A DNA stretch of 64,000 nt from Pseudarthrobacter raffinosi (GCF_023913735.1 NZ_JAMXBH010000008.1:62001-126000), one strand, 5' to 3'; shown: positions 54,091 to 63,531, numbered from the stretch's first letter. Numbers and translations: made by a program. The notes: generated by a model from the letters alone, not told the origin.

Positions 54091-54576
54091 ATGATCATCG
54101 ACCACGTCATCGCCAACCGGCATGATCTCCCCGAGGACGAGCTGGCTGGCCTCCATGAGGAGCAGGTTCTGCTGCCGAGCGCGGAACTCGTCAAGAAAAT
54201 CCAGCGGGTGACCACCGACCACGGCCGTGAACTGGGCATCCGGCTCAGCGATGCCGCAGGCCCGGTGCGGGATCTCCGCGACGGCGACATCCTGTTCCGC
54301 GACGACAAAACTGTCATCGTGGTGACTGCGCTGGCAACCAACGTCCTTGTTATCGCAGCGCGCAGCATCCGTGAAATGGGGGTTGTTGCGCACAACCTCG
54401 GCAACCGGCACATGCAGGCGCAGTTCTTCGACGCCGACAGTGAATATGCCGCGGAGGTGATGGTGGTGCAGTACGACCACACGATCGAGGACTACCTGAT
54501 CCACGTTGGCGTGCCGTACTCGCGCCAGGAGCGTGTGGTGCCCGTGCCGTTCCGCCATGCCGAACACACCCACTGA
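54091..54576 (+). CDS. ureE: Urease accessory nickel chaperone UreE
   Basis: 161 residues. Two-domain UreE: N-terminal peptide-binding part (LVKKIQRVTTDHGRELGIRLSD) and the metal-binding domain with the conserved His in NLGNRHMQAQFF. The C-terminal tail has only a few His (FRHAEHTH), so it lacks the long His-rich tail of some species. It delivers Ni(II) to the urease maturation complex. The ATG follows AAGGGGG. Confidence 0.95.
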   Translation: MIIDHVIANRHDLPEDELAGLHEEQVLLPSAELVKKIQRVTTDHGRELGIRLSDAAGPVRDLRDGDILFRDDKTVIVVTALATNVLVIAARSIREMGVVAHNLGNRHMQAQFFDADSEYAAEVMVVQYDHTIEDYLIHVGVPYSRQERVVPVPFRHAEHTH

Positions 54577-55267
54577 GCGCGTGAACGAGCCGCCGTCGTA
54601 CCTGCTGCCGCTGTTGCAGCTCTCTGACTCCGCGCTCCCAACCGGCGGGTTCAGCCATTCCTTCGGGATGGAAACGTTCCTGGAACGTGGCCTCATCGAC
54701 GGCGAAGTGAGCTTCGCCAGCTGGCTGAGCCAGTTTGTGAGCATCCAGCTGACCTACAGTGACGGGTTCGCCCTGCGCCTGGCGTACGAGGCGTCCTCGG
54801 TTGACGATATTGCCCGGGTCGACCGGATGATCGCCGCGGCGGCGCTGCCCCGTGAGGTCCGCGAGGCGGGGACCAAGATGGGCGCACGGATGCTGGCCAT
54901 CGCCGGTACCGTGGCGCCGGGTGCCCGGCTCGCGGGCTACGCGGCCGACGTCGGATCCGGGCGGTGCGCCGGGCATCCGGCCGTCGCGTTCGGCGTCGCC
55001 GGCCGGCAGTTGGGCGTCCCGCTGGAGGAATTGCTCGCGAGCTACCTCTTCACGGCGGTCACGTCGCTGACCCAAAACGCCATCCGAGCCATCCCCATCG
55101 GGCAGGACGCCGGGCAGCGTGTGCTGCTGGGAACACATCCCAGGATCATGGATGCCGTCCGCCGGATCCAGGCACTGGATGCCGACGACTTCGGGATCAC
55201 GGCCCCGGGTCTCGAAATCGCCCAGATGCGCCACGAACGCCAGCGCGTCCGCATGTTTATGTCTTAG
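54557..55267 (+). CDS. ureF: Urease accessory protein UreF
   Basis: 236 residues from the ATG at 54557, overlapping ureE by 20 bp; a GTG at 54581 is another possible start. UreF motifs: LLPLLQLSDSALPTGGFSHSFGMETFLERG near the N-terminus, and AHP/HPAVAFGVAGRQLGVPLEELL, TSLTQNAIRAIPIGQ. It binds UreD-urease and activates the UreG GTPase. Confidence 0.94.
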   Translation: MPNTPTERVNEPPSYLLPLLQLSDSALPTGGFSHSFGMETFLERGLIDGEVSFASWLSQFVSIQLTYSDGFALRLAYEASSVDDIARVDRMIAAAALPREVREAGTKMGARMLAIAGTVAPGARLAGYAADVGSGRCAGHPAVAFGVAGRQLGVPLEELLASYLFTAVTSLTQNAIRAIPIGQDAGQRVLLGTHPRIMDAVRRIQALDADDFGITAPGLEIAQMRHERQRVRMFMS

Positions 55268-55309
55268 CAGTCCGCGGTTCGCCGTACCCAATACGTAGCA
55301 AGGAGCACC

Positions 55310-55924
55310 ATGAAACTCATCAAAATCGGCGTCGGCGGTCCTGTCGGCGCAGGCAAGACCCAGCTCGTGGAACGCCTGACCCGCCACCTCAGCGCCGAGA
55401 TCTCGATGGCCGCCATCACCAACGACATCTACACCATCGAGGACGCCAAGATCCTCGCGGCCAACGGGATCCTGCCACTGGACCGCATCATCGGCATCGA
55501 AACCGGCGGCTGCCCGCACACGGCCATCCGAGAGGACACGTCGATGAACTCGGCCGCTGTGGAGGAGCTGCGGCTGCGCCACCCCGGCCTCGAAGTCGTC
55601 TTCATTGAAAGCGGGGGAGACAACCTTTCGGCCACGTTCAGCCCGGAGCTTGTGGACTTCTCGATCTACATCATCGACGTGGCGCAGGGCGAAAAAATCC
55701 CGCGCAAGGCCGGCCAGGGAATGATCAAGTCCGACTTCTTCATCATCAACAAAATGGACCTGGCCCCGTATGTGGGTGCTGACCTCTCCGTGATGGAGGC
55801 GGACACTCTCGAGTTCCGCGGCAACAAGCCCTACTGTTTCACCAACCTCAAGACCGACGAAGGCCTGGAGCACGTCATCAACTGGATCAGGCGCGACGTG
55901 CTCATGCTTGATCTCCGCCAGTGA
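55310..55924 (+). CDS. ureG: Urease accessory GTPase UreG
   Basis: 204 residues. P-loop [19 protein letters not shown], Walker B-like [12 protein letters not shown], the metal-binding Cys-Pro-His in [13 protein letters not shown] and the GTP base motif [11 protein letters not shown]. It drives nickel insertion into urease by GTP hydrolysis. ATG after AAGGAGCACC. It overlaps ureD by 4 bp (GTGA). Confidence 0.97.
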   Translation: MKLIKIGVGGPVGAGKTQLVERLTRHLSAEISMAAITNDIYTIEDAKILAANGILPLDRIIGIETGGCPHTAIREDTSMNSAAVEELRLRHPGLEVVFIESGGDNLSATFSPELVDFSIYIIDVAQGEKIPRKAGQGMIKSDFFIINKMDLAPYVGADLSVMEADTLEFRGNKPYCFTNLKTDEGLEHVINWIRRDVLMLDLRQ

Positions 55925-56790
55925 CGGGTGCGCCGGCGCCCGAACTCGCGGTGCGCCGCGCCGCCGTCGAACTCGCCGGTACTCTCGCCCTCACCGTGGG
56001 TGTGCGGGGCGACCGCTGCATCGCCACGAGCCAGTACCACCAGGGCGCGCTGCGTATCCTGCGGCCGCACTACCTCGATGACACCAGCCAGGTCTGCTAC
56101 GTGGTGGTCAATCCCGGGGGCGGGTACGTCGGTGGCGACGAGTATGAAATCGACATCACTGTGGAAACAGGGGCCCGGCTCCTGCTGACCACACAGTCAG
56201 CGACAAAGGTCTACCGCACGCCCGAGACCCGCGCTGAACAGCGGACGCACATCCGGCTCGGTCCTAACGCGAGCCTGGAATCTGTGCCGGACCCGCTGAT
56301 CGCCTACCGCGGGGCGACTTACCGGCAGGCCACCGTGATTGAGATGCACGGCAGCGCCTCGCTGGTGATGGCCGAGATCGTCACGCCGGGCTGGTCACCG
56401 GACGGCGCCCTGTTCGGCTACGACGAAATCCGCCTGCGGAACGAGATCTCGGTCGACGGGCGCCTGGCGGTGCTCGACAACCTGCTGATCCGTCCGCTGA
56501 CCGGTGCCGCCCCGATAGACGGCATGGCCTTCCTCGAGGACTACACCCACGTCGGTTCCCTCCTGGTTATGGATGCCCGCGTGGACGCCGCGCTGCTGAA
56601 CGAGCTGCATGAGTTGCTGGTGCCCCTTGCCGACGGCTGCAAGCTGGGCATGTCACTGCTCGACGGCGGCCTGGCTATGCGAGCCCTGTCCCACGCCACC
56701 GAGCCGCTGGACGCCGCCATCCGCGCCGGCATCGATTTTCTGCGGTTCCGCTGGCACGGCCAGCCCCGCCTCAACCTGCGAAAGTACTAA
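55921..56790 (+). CDS. ureD: Urease accessory protein UreD (UreH)
   Basis: 289 residues, GTG start overlapping the ureG stop. UreD features: [51 protein letters not shown] and [18 protein letters not shown]. It is the scaffold linking urease to UreF-UreG and channels nickel. It is placed last, in the order ureABCEFGD. The nickel permease gene starts at the very next base after its stop. Confidence 0.95.
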   Translation: MTGAPAPELAVRRAAVELAGTLALTVGVRGDRCIATSQYHQGALRILRPHYLDDTSQVCYVVVNPGGGYVGGDEYEIDITVETGARLLLTTQSATKVYRTPETRAEQRTHIRLGPNASLESVPDPLIAYRGATYRQATVIEMHGSASLVMAEIVTPGWSPDGALFGYDEIRLRNEISVDGRLAVLDNLLIRPLTGAAPIDGMAFLEDYTHVGSLLVMDARVDAALLNELHELLVPLADGCKLGMSLLDGGLAMRALSHATEPLDAAIRAGIDFLRFRWHGQPRLNLRKY

Positions 56791-57852
56791 ATGAAAGCCC
56801 TCTTGAACCACCACGAGCGGGAAGCCCTCCCGACGGCCCGCCGCTTGGCGGTCACCTTCGCGGCAGTCGCCGCCCTCCACATCGTTATGCTCGCGCTGCT
56901 GGCCGATTCACTGCGCACAAACCACAACCCTGTGGTGCTCGGCCTGCTCATCACCGCCTACCTGGCCGGTGTGAAGCACAGCTACGACTGGGACCACATT
57001 GCGGCGATCGACAACTCCACCCGCCGCTTCGCCGCCCAAGGCCGCAGCCCCGTCAGCGTGGGCTTCGCCTTCAGCATGGGCCACAGCAAGGTCGTCGTGC
57101 TTGCCGGCGTGCTTGTGGTCAGTGGTGCCGGCATCATTCAGGACGCACTTAATGACGGCTCGTCCGCGAACATGGTTTTGAGCATTACCGGGGCATCTGT
57201 CTCGGGCCTGTTCCTGCTGACCATCGGTGTTTACAACGCCGCCGCGTTCCGGCGTACCGCCTTGTTGTACCGCCGGGTCAAGGACGGTGCCACCGTCACG
57301 CGCGAGGCGCTGGCACCGACCGGGCTCGTGGCCCGCCTGCTCGACAAACCGCTCTCCCGCGTCAACCGCCCACGTGACATCTTTGTCCTGGGCTTCCTCT
57401 TCGGCCTCGGCTTCGACACGGCCTCGACCATCGCGTTCCTGCTCCTCACGGCGACGGCCGCCCTCGCCGGCATCTCCCCGGTCGCGCTGATGGCCCTGCC
57501 CTTCGGCTTCATGGCGGCTATGACCTTATGCGATACGGTGAACGGCGTCGCGATGATGAAGATGTACCGAAGCGCCGTTGTGGACCCCAAACGCCGTATC
57601 GGTTTCAACATGATCATCACAGGTGTGTCCGCAGCCTCTGCCCTGTTCATCTCGATCATCACCATCGCAGGCGTACTGCACGCGATGCTCGGACTCACCG
57701 ACCCGGTGACCACCTTCCTTGCCGAACTCGACCTCAGCCACGCCGGGCTGGTCCTCGTGGCGCTGCTGCTGTTCATCTGGGGTGCGCATACCGGGGTGCG
57801 CCGCGTCGGCGACGCCGCCTCAGCCACAACGGGCGGAAACCCGCAGGGATAG
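56791..57852 (+). CDS. Nickel/cobalt permease (NicO/NiCoT family)
   Basis: 353 residues with about eight membrane segments. The TM2 signature reads GVKHSYDWDHIAAIDNSTRRF, the NiCoT H-x4-D-H motif (usually HAFDADHI), followed by GFAFSMGHSKVVVLAG and GFLFGLGFDTASTIAFLL. It imports Ni(II) for urease, as shown by its position directly after ureD with no gap. Confidence 0.93.
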   Translation: MKALLNHHEREALPTARRLAVTFAAVAALHIVMLALLADSLRTNHNPVVLGLLITAYLAGVKHSYDWDHIAAIDNSTRRFAAQGRSPVSVGFAFSMGHSKVVVLAGVLVVSGAGIIQDALNDGSSANMVLSITGASVSGLFLLTIGVYNAAAFRRTALLYRRVKDGATVTREALAPTGLVARLLDKPLSRVNRPRDIFVLGFLFGLGFDTASTIAFLLLTATAALAGISPVALMALPFGFMAAMTLCDTVNGVAMMKMYRSAVVDPKRRIGFNMIITGVSAASALFISIITIAGVLHAMLGLTDPVTTFLAELDLSHAGLVLVALLLFIWGAHTGVRRVGDAASATTGGNPQG

Positions 57853-57904
57853 GGCTCCACGGCGGGATCGCCTTGGTGCCGCCGGCGCCAGGCCGGGGGC
57901 CGCG

Positions 57905-58327
57905 CTACTCGGCGGACGGCCGCTGCCGTTGCCGTTTCGTCGCCGACCGCTGCTCCTTGGCGGCGAGGCGACGGCGGTTCGAACCCCGGGTGGGTTTGGT
58001 CGCCCGACGGCGGGGGCCTTCGGGTGCCAGACCTTCCGCCACAAGCTCGGCGAGCTTCGCCAGGGCGGTCTCTCGGTTGCGCAGCTGGGAGCGTTGCTCG
58101 GAGGAGGCCACGGTGATCACCCCGGCGACGAGGCGTGGTCCAAGCCGCCTGAGCAGCATCAGCCGCTGGTCATCCGTGAGCACGGCGGAGCCGGCGATGT
58201 TCCACGAGACTTCCGCACGGCTGTCTGTCGTGTTGACGTGCTGACCGCCTGGCCCGGACGACCGCGAGAACCGCCAGCGGAGTTCCGACGCCGGAATCGT
58301 GAGCGCGGGCGACACCTCCAGATCCAT
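57905..58327 (-). CDS. arfB: Alternative ribosome-rescue factor ArfB (YaeJ-like hydrolase)
   Basis: 140 residues from the ATG at 58327; a GTG at 58345 is also in frame. The peptidyl-tRNA hydrolase motif is RSSGPGGQHVNTTDSR with GGQ near residue 28. The C-terminal tail is strongly basic (RRRATKPTRGSNRRRLAAKEQRSATKRQRQRP), as needed to enter the empty mRNA channel of stalled ribosomes. It frees ribosomes lacking a stop codon. Confidence 0.93.
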   Translation of the reverse strand: MDLEVSPALTIPASELRWRFSRSSGPGGQHVNTTDSRAEVSWNIAGSAVLTDDQRLMLLRRLGPRLVAGVITVASSEQRSQLRNRETALAKLAELVAEGLAPEGPRRRATKPTRGSNRRRLAAKEQRSATKRQRQRPSAE

Positions 58328-58490
58328 GCAACCAGCGTTGCACACTATGGGCGCTTACCCGCTACGGCTGCGGCAGGGGAGGGAGGTACTGGCAGACCCC
58401 TGATAACCAGAGCCCTCGCTAGGACAGGCATGACCGCGTTGTATTGAACGTGAACCGCAGTCCTGCCCCTACCCACAGACCGGAGCCAGC

Positions 58491-59717
58491 GTGACCGCCG
58501 TCGTAACCCCGATTCCCGCACGCGAGCAGACAGTCGGCCGCCCCCTGGCGATTGTGCTTGGCCTGCTGACCATCTTCGGTCCCATCTCCATGGACCTCTA
58601 CCTCCCGGTCCTCCCAGCCCTCACCGCTGAGCTGCAAAGCACGACGTCGGTGGCCCAGTTGACCATCACCGCCTGTCTGCTGGGCCTCGCCATCGGCCAA
58701 TTAGTAGCGGGGCCGCTCTCGGACCGCCTCGGGCGGCGGACGCCGCTGCTGATCGGTGTCGTTGCGTACACGGTCACTTCTGTCTTTTGTGCGATCAGCC
58801 CGACCGTTGAGACGCTCATCGTCGCGAGGTTTGTCCAAGGCCTCGCCGGAGCCGTGGGCATCGTCATTGCGCAGGCCGCCGGGCGGGACGTCTACTCGGG
58901 CGCCAAACTCATTCGCTACTACGGCCGCCTCACGGTTCTCGGCGGACTGGCCGCCATCATCGGCCCGGTCATCGGCGGGCAACTCGCCACCGTCACCGAC
59001 TGGCGCGGAGTCTTCCTATTTCTCGCAGCCGTCGGCGTCGCCGTCCTGCTGGCGTCATTGGTGGTCTTCCAGGAGACCCTGCCGGCGAACCGCCGGGTGA
59101 CCGGAGGGTTTTCGCAGACCCTCCACGGTTTCCGCCGGCTCCTCGCTGACCGCGTATTCGTCGGGGCCGTGCTGATCACCGGTTTCACGTACTCGGCGGT
59201 CTTCGCCTATCTGAGCGGGGCAACCTACATACTCCAAGGCATGTATGGGCTCTCCCCGCAGGGCTACTCGTTCGCGTTCGGCCTGAATTCACTGGGCTTT
59301 GTGGTCTTCGGGTTCATCGCCGGCCGGCTCGCTGAACGGTGGTCCGAACGTGGGACGCTCACCGCGGGCCTGATAATGACGGCGGCCGGCGCCTTGGGGC
59401 TGCTGGCGGCGGCGGCCCTGCACCTGCCGCTGATTGCCATTGTCCTGTCCCTGTTCCCCATGGTCAGCGGCGTGGCCGTCACCAGCCCGCCGGCCACGTC
59501 GCTTGCACTCAAGGATTATCCCGATATCGCTGGGACGGCATCCTCATTGTTGGGACTGGCCCGGTACGCCTTCGGCGGCATCGCCGCTCCCTTGGTGGGC
59601 ATCGGCGGCGCCAACGACGCCGTCCCCCTCGGCATCGTCGCGGCCGCTTCAGCGGCAGCGGCCGTGCTTTGCCTGGGGCTGGTCAAGAGGCGGCGTGGTC
59701 AGGATCGAATTCGCTGA
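58491..59717 (+). CDS. MFS drug-resistance transporter (Bcr/CflA family)
   Basis: 408 residues, GTG start. TM1 LGLLTIFGPISMDLYLPVLPAL and the loop motif GPLSDRLGRRTPLL with the proline-rich TM5 motif are typical of Bcr/CflA exporters (12 segments). It probably exports a drug or metabolite by proton antiport. It stands alone between arfB and the toxin-antitoxin pair. Confidence 0.9.
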   Translation: MTAVVTPIPAREQTVGRPLAIVLGLLTIFGPISMDLYLPVLPALTAELQSTTSVAQLTITACLLGLAIGQLVAGPLSDRLGRRTPLLIGVVAYTVTSVFCAISPTVETLIVARFVQGLAGAVGIVIAQAAGRDVYSGAKLIRYYGRLTVLGGLAAIIGPVIGGQLATVTDWRGVFLFLAAVGVAVLLASLVVFQETLPANRRVTGGFSQTLHGFRRLLADRVFVGAVLITGFTYSAVFAYLSGATYILQGMYGLSPQGYSFAFGLNSLGFVVFGFIAGRLAERWSERGTLTAGLIMTAAGALGLLAAAALHLPLIAIVLSLFPMVSGVAVTSPPATSLALKDYPDIAGTASSLLGLARYAFGGIAAPLVGIGGANDAVPLGIVAAASAAAAVLCLGLVKRRRGQDRIR

Positions 59718-59753
59718 CCCGGACCACACTCGCACACTGTCTATGGGTCTTTG

Positions 59754-60047
59754 TCAGCGAGGCTTGTAGACGTCCGCGCGGTGCTCGATGCGGTGGACAT
59801 ATAAGGTGTGCTCTTCAACATCGAGGGTGAACAACACGCGGTAGTCACCGCGGCGTGCGGTGCGCAGGCTCAGGAGTTCACTTGTGAGGGGCTTGCTGAG
59901 CCGGCGTGGATTGTCGGCCAGAACTCCAGTAACGAATTCGACAATTGCGGCAGCAGCCTTCTCCGGCAGCCGACGAAACCCCTTCAGCGCGGGGCTGGTA
60001 ACTTCGATTCTCCAGGGGCCCTGCTCGTTCGATGGTTCCTCAGTCAC
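59754..60047 (-). CDS. RelE/ParE-type toxin
   Basis: 97 residues. Sequence IEVTSPALKGFRRLPEKAAAAIVEFVTGVLADNPRRLSKPL followed by LRTARRGDYRVLFTLDVEEHTLYVHRIEHRADVY fits the RelE superfamily with basic catalytic residues in RRGDYRV and HRIEHR. It would be a ribosome-dependent mRNA nuclease. Its start overlaps the antitoxin stop by 4 bp. Confidence 0.9.
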   Translation of the reverse strand: MTEEPSNEQGPWRIEVTSPALKGFRRLPEKAAAAIVEFVTGVLADNPRRLSKPLTSELLSLRTARRGDYRVLFTLDVEEHTLYVHRIEHRADVYKPR

Positions 60048-60319
60048 CTCGGCGGTAGCCCAAACTCTCGGCGCAGGTCATCGCCGCTGACGGTGTTCCC
60101 TGCCTCGATGTCGCGCCGGGCCTGTTCCAAATCTGTCCTGATGTCCGGCTGCGATAGCCAGTGGATGGTTTCCTGGAGTGACTCGAGGTCGTCAGCGGAC
60201 ATCAACACCGCTGACGGGTGCCCGTGGCGGGTGATCTGGATGATCTCATGCGTCTTGTCCGCCTCCTCCACGAGTGCGGAAAGCTTGTCCTTGGCTTCGC
60301 TAAGGGGCACGGTTTTCAT
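60044..60319 (-). CDS. Phd/YefM-type antitoxin
   Basis: 91 residues: VPLSEAKDKLSALVEEADKTHEIIQITRHGHPSAVLMSADDLESLQETI is the Phd/YefM DNA-binding domain; the tail (IRTDLEQARRDIEAGNTVSGDDLRREF) binds the toxin. It is transcribed first, and the palindrome at 60330-60347, 11 bp before its start, is its probable autorepression site. Confidence 0.9.
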   Translation of the reverse strand: MKTVPLSEAKDKLSALVEEADKTHEIIQITRHGHPSAVLMSADDLESLQETIHWLSQPDIRTDLEQARRDIEAGNTVSGDDLRREFGLPPR

Positions 60320-60329
60320 ACTGTGATTA

Positions 60330-60347
60330 TAGCCTGAAGTCAGGCTA
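60330..60347. promoter_or_regulatory. Toxin-antitoxin autoregulatory operator
   Basis: A perfect inverted repeat, TAGCCTGA-AG-TCAGGCTA, directly upstream of the antitoxin start, with a further half-site GGCCTGA at 60354-60360. The position and symmetry are typical of Phd-type operators. Confidence 0.75.
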
Positions 60348-60421
60348 TTTAATGGCCTGACTTTTAGCCGATAATTGAACTCGCGGAGGCTCAGCTGATG
60401 TCACTGCTTAGATCCGCCGCG

Positions 60422-61126
60422 TCACCCCGTCCGCTCCACCGCCGCCAGGATCGCCTGGCCCAGTTCCACAGGCTTGGTGAACTGGGGCCAATGCCCGGTG
60501 GGGAGGTCCACGTACTCGACGTCGCGGATGCGGGCCAGCTCGGCGGTGAAGGGATGGCCGGCGTCGATCCATTCGGTGAGGAGCGACGACGGGAACTGGC
60601 ACGCGATCACAGTCGCCGGAACGTCGTACCTGCGGACGTCATGCAGCCGCTGCCGGCCATGCGCAACGCCCCTGGGCTCGGGGATGGCGCGCGCCCGGAA
60701 TGACGCGCGCAACTCATCGGTGAGGTCCACCAGATCGGCGTCATCGAAGCCATCCCACGGCGGCAGGGGCACATCGTCGCCCTCGGTGCGCAGCCCGTCA
60801 TTGATGACGCCGCCCTCGCCCAGGGGTCCGCTGTCCACGTAAATATTCCGGGCAACGCGGTCCGGCCGTGCGTCCGCCACGCCGTGGATGACCGCGCCAC
60901 CACCGGAGTGCCCCACGAGGACCACCTTTCCGTCGAGACCGTCCAGAACGTCTACGACGGCGGCAATATGGTCCTTCAGAGTGATGCCTCCACGCCGTGC
61001 GTCCACAGATTCAAGGCCGGGAAGAGTCAGTGGATGGGTTGTGTGCCCCGCCGCCGCCAGCGCCGGCGTCACCTTCTCCCACGATGACGCGTCCAACCAG
61101 AAACCGGGTACCAGGATGATGTCCAT
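60422..61126 (-). CDS. Alpha/beta hydrolase
   Basis: 234 residues. LVPGFWLDASSWEKVTPALAAAGHTTHPLTLPG at the start, nucleophile elbow VVLVGHSGGGAVIHGVA (Ser near residue 74) and catalytic His in DLPTGHWPQFTKP near residue 213. It belongs to the small esterase-like group with the PGFWL opening. The substrate is unknown. Its stop is followed after about 100 bp by the antitoxin gene. Confidence 0.87.
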   Translation of the reverse strand: MDIILVPGFWLDASSWEKVTPALAAAGHTTHPLTLPGLESVDARRGGITLKDHIAAVVDVLDGLDGKVVLVGHSGGGAVIHGVADARPDRVARNIYVDSGPLGEGGVINDGLRTEGDDVPLPPWDGFDDADLVDLTDELRASFRARAIPEPRGVAHGRQRLHDVRRYDVPATVIACQFPSSLLTEWIDAGHPFTAELARIRDVEYVDLPTGHWPQFTKPVELGQAILAAVERTG

Positions 61127-61135
61127 GACCGAACC

Positions 61136-61767
61136 CTACTCCGCGCCCCCGGCGCTAGGTAAGGCGCCGGGTACCACCGGGGCGGTCAGGCCGCCGTCGC
61201 GCATTACAGCGACGGCGTCGGTCAGCGGCACGAATTCGGTGTCGTGCGTGACCATCACCGTGGCCACCTGGAACTCGTCGGTGACCCGGCGCAGCAGCCC
61301 GACGATCGACGCGCTGCGCGCGTGGTCCAGCGCCGCCGTCGGCTCGTCAACCAGCAGCACTTTCGGACTGCCCATCAGGGCCCGGGCAATGTTCACCCGC
61401 TGCCGCTGCCCGCCCGAGAGCTGGTGCGGACGCTTGTCCGCGGACGCGGCCAGCCCCACCAGATCCAGGAGTCCCGCGGCGCGCGAACGCGCGGCCCTCA
61501 GCGGTTTGCCACGCAGGTGGTGGCCAATCATCAACTGCTCGACGGCGGTCAGGGACGCCAGGAGGTTGGGCTGCTGGAAGATGATGCCCACCTTCTCCCG
61601 GCGCAGCGCGGTCAGTTCCCTGTCCTTCAGCCCCGCGGTGTTGATCCCGTCAACGATCACGTCGCCGCTGGTGGGGCGGACCAGGGTGGCGGCGACTGCC
61701 AGGAGGCTTGATTTGCCCGAGCCGGACGGGCCCACCAGCGAGACCATCCGGCCCGCTGCGACTTGGA
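61136..61767 (-). pseudogene. ABC transporter ATP-binding protein, 5'-truncated (LolD-like)
   Basis: Walker A VGPSGSGKSSLLAVA, Q-loop IIFQQPNLLASLT, signature LSGGQRQRVNIARA, Walker B VLLVDEPTAALD and the switch His in MVTHDTEF are intact. The frame enters at about 61767 with LQVAAGRMVSLVGP, missing the first 20-25 residues that a LolD/MacB-type ATPase needs for its A-loop. An ATG at 61747 could still give a 203-residue product. No permease gene is adjacent. The break coincides with a LuxR fragment on the other strand. Confidence 0.75.
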
Positions 61768-61875
61768 GGCTACGGCAAGCTCGGCGTGGACAACCGGACC
61801 TCCGCCATCGAACTGGCCACGCAACGACGGATCATCCTTATGAGGCGAAAATGTCCGACGGCGGTGCAATACTGA
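61768..61875 (+). pseudogene. C-terminal fragment of a LuxR-type regulator
   Basis: In frame from 61768: GYGKLGVDNRTSAIELATQRRIILMRRKC to a stop at 61873. This is the last helix of a LuxR helix-turn-helix domain, normally preceded by the recognition helix. Nothing upstream encodes the rest. It abuts the truncated ABC ATPase gene, so this is a deletion or rearrangement junction. Confidence 0.75.
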
Positions 61876-61911
61876 GGTTTGCATCACTCGGCAGCCGGGG
61901 GAACTTCTGAA

Positions 61912-63063
61912 ATGGTCTTGGATACAGCGACGCTGCGGGTCGCGTTCGGCCTGATGGCTTTGGTCCTGGTGCTGCTGTTCTACTTTTCGGCCTACCGCTA
62001 CACACGCTCGCCGTACAGCGGCTGGTGGTGCCTCGCTCTGGTGTTCTTCCTGTCCGGATCCACCGCTTTCCTGCTCAACGGAACCCCACACCAGTGGTGG
62101 GCCAACACTCTGGGCAACGTCCTGCTGGTCCTCGGCGGTGTAGCCGTCTGGGCCGGCGCACGCTCGCTCCGGGACGTGCGGCCGCTCCGTTGGATCTTCA
62201 CGGGGCTGCCGGTGGTCACGCTGGTGGCATCCGCCGTCGACCATCCCGGCACCAACACCTGGTCCGGCGGCCCGGTCTTCCTCGCCGCGATGTGCCTGAC
62301 GGTGGGGCTTGCTTCCCGGGAACTCTGGCGGCTGGAGCCGGGATATTCGCGCGTCCGGGTCCCCATGGCTGCCGCGGCGGCCGGGTTGTCCGCGTTTTAT
62401 TTCGGCCGGCTGGTGTACTTCCTCCTGGAGGGCCCGAATGGACCCACGTTCGTCACGTATTTCGGGTCCGCAGTGACCACGTTGGTGACCATGGTGCTGC
62501 TGGTGGTGGTGTCCTTCAGCATGGCCGCATTGAGCAACGAACAGCAGACCCGGGCCCTGCGGATGGTGGCCACCCGGGACGATCTCACGGGGCTGCTCAA
62601 CCGCAAAGCTTTCCTGGACCTGGCCGCGGAACTGTTGAATGACAGGGCCGTCACCCAGGGAACGGGCGCCCTGATCCTTGCTGACCTGGACCACTTCAAG
62701 GCAGTCAACGATACCCACGGCCATGCCGCCGGTGACCTCGCGCTGCAGGCTTTCGCTGGCGCCTGCCGGGACACCGTCAGGTCAACGGATCTTGTGGGCA
62801 GGTACGGCGGGGAAGAGTTCATCCTCCTCATCCCGGGCGCCTCCGCCGACCGGGCGCAAAAAACAGCGGGGGAGGTCAGCCGGCGCCTGGCTGAGGTCCC
62901 CACTGCCGACGGGCTGGAGATGCCCACCGTCAGTTACGGTGTGGCACTGTACGACGCCGGGACCTCCGATGTGGAAGACCTCATCGCCGCCGCTGACCGG
63001 GCCCTCTATATGGCCAAGTCGTTGGGCCGGAACCGCTCCGTCCACAGCGACCCGCGGGGCTAG
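61912..63063 (+). CDS. Membrane-bound diguanylate cyclase (GGDEF)
   Basis: 383 residues from the ATG at 61912 (GGGGGA upstream). About six N-terminal membrane segments (residues 1-205) form the sensor. The GGDEF domain begins at RDDLTGLLNRKAFL, with substrate and metal residues in LILADLDHFKAVNDTHGHAAGD and the active loop GGEEF near residue 300. The product-inhibition I-site RxxD (RSTD) lies five residues before it. It makes cyclic di-GMP from GTP. Confidence 0.92.
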   Translation: MVLDTATLRVAFGLMALVLVLLFYFSAYRYTRSPYSGWWCLALVFFLSGSTAFLLNGTPHQWWANTLGNVLLVLGGVAVWAGARSLRDVRPLRWIFTGLPVVTLVASAVDHPGTNTWSGGPVFLAAMCLTVGLASRELWRLEPGYSRVRVPMAAAAAGLSAFYFGRLVYFLLEGPNGPTFVTYFGSAVTTLVTMVLLVVVSFSMAALSNEQQTRALRMVATRDDLTGLLNRKAFLDLAAELLNDRAVTQGTGALILADLDHFKAVNDTHGHAAGDLALQAFAGACRDTVRSTDLVGRYGGEEFILLIPGASADRAQKTAGEVSRRLAEVPTADGLEMPTVSYGVALYDAGTSDVEDLIAAADRALYMAKSLGRNRSVHSDPRG

Positions 63064-63067
63064 CCCG

Positions 63068-63318
63068 TCAGTTGAGCTTTCCCGCCAGCCGCGTCCGCAT
63101 CTGAATGCTGGCGGCATTAAGCCCGATCAGCTCCACTTCCAGCCCGTTCCGCCCGCGATCACGGAGAAGGCGATAGCTTCCGGGATCAGTGCCAGCGCCA
63201 CCACCAGGCCCGCCAGCGCCTCGGTCTTGAGCCGCCGTGGGGAGCGAAGGGTGGCGCGGACTGATTGGAGCTGCTGCGGCGTGCCGGTCCGGGCATCGGG
63301 GACGCTTCGTGCGGCCAT
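63068..63318 (-). pseudogene. SulP-type anion permease reduced to its two ends
   Basis: On the minus strand from the ATG at 63318: TLRSPRRLKTEALAGLVVALALIPEAIAFSVIAGG is the first membrane segment of a SulP permease. About one base out of frame it runs directly into GLEVELIGLNAASIQMRTRLAGKLN and a stop, which resembles the end of a SulP STAS domain. Nearly the whole transporter (about 450 residues) is missing. The deletion junction is near 63155. Confidence 0.7.
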
Positions 63319-63531
63319 GGCTGGGTCCAATCGTGCTGGTGAAGCCGGCAGTGGGGGCTTCGTTCTTAGGCGGGGATGGGGCGGCGCGACGCCCCATTGC
63401 GAAATAGGGGGCGCGTCCGCCCCTCCCAGTCTGGGGCACGCCGCTGGCCAACTGCTAAAATGACTGGGTTGTAGACCGGCCTATAGCTAGTCCAGCCAGC
63501 GCCGTAACGTAAGTAGGGGACCACACAAGAC

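Noticed and set aside
54350..55873. 507-codon minus-strand frame across ureE-ureF-ureG
   Set aside because: Runs antisense over three canonical urease genes; composition is typical of a GC-rich shadow.
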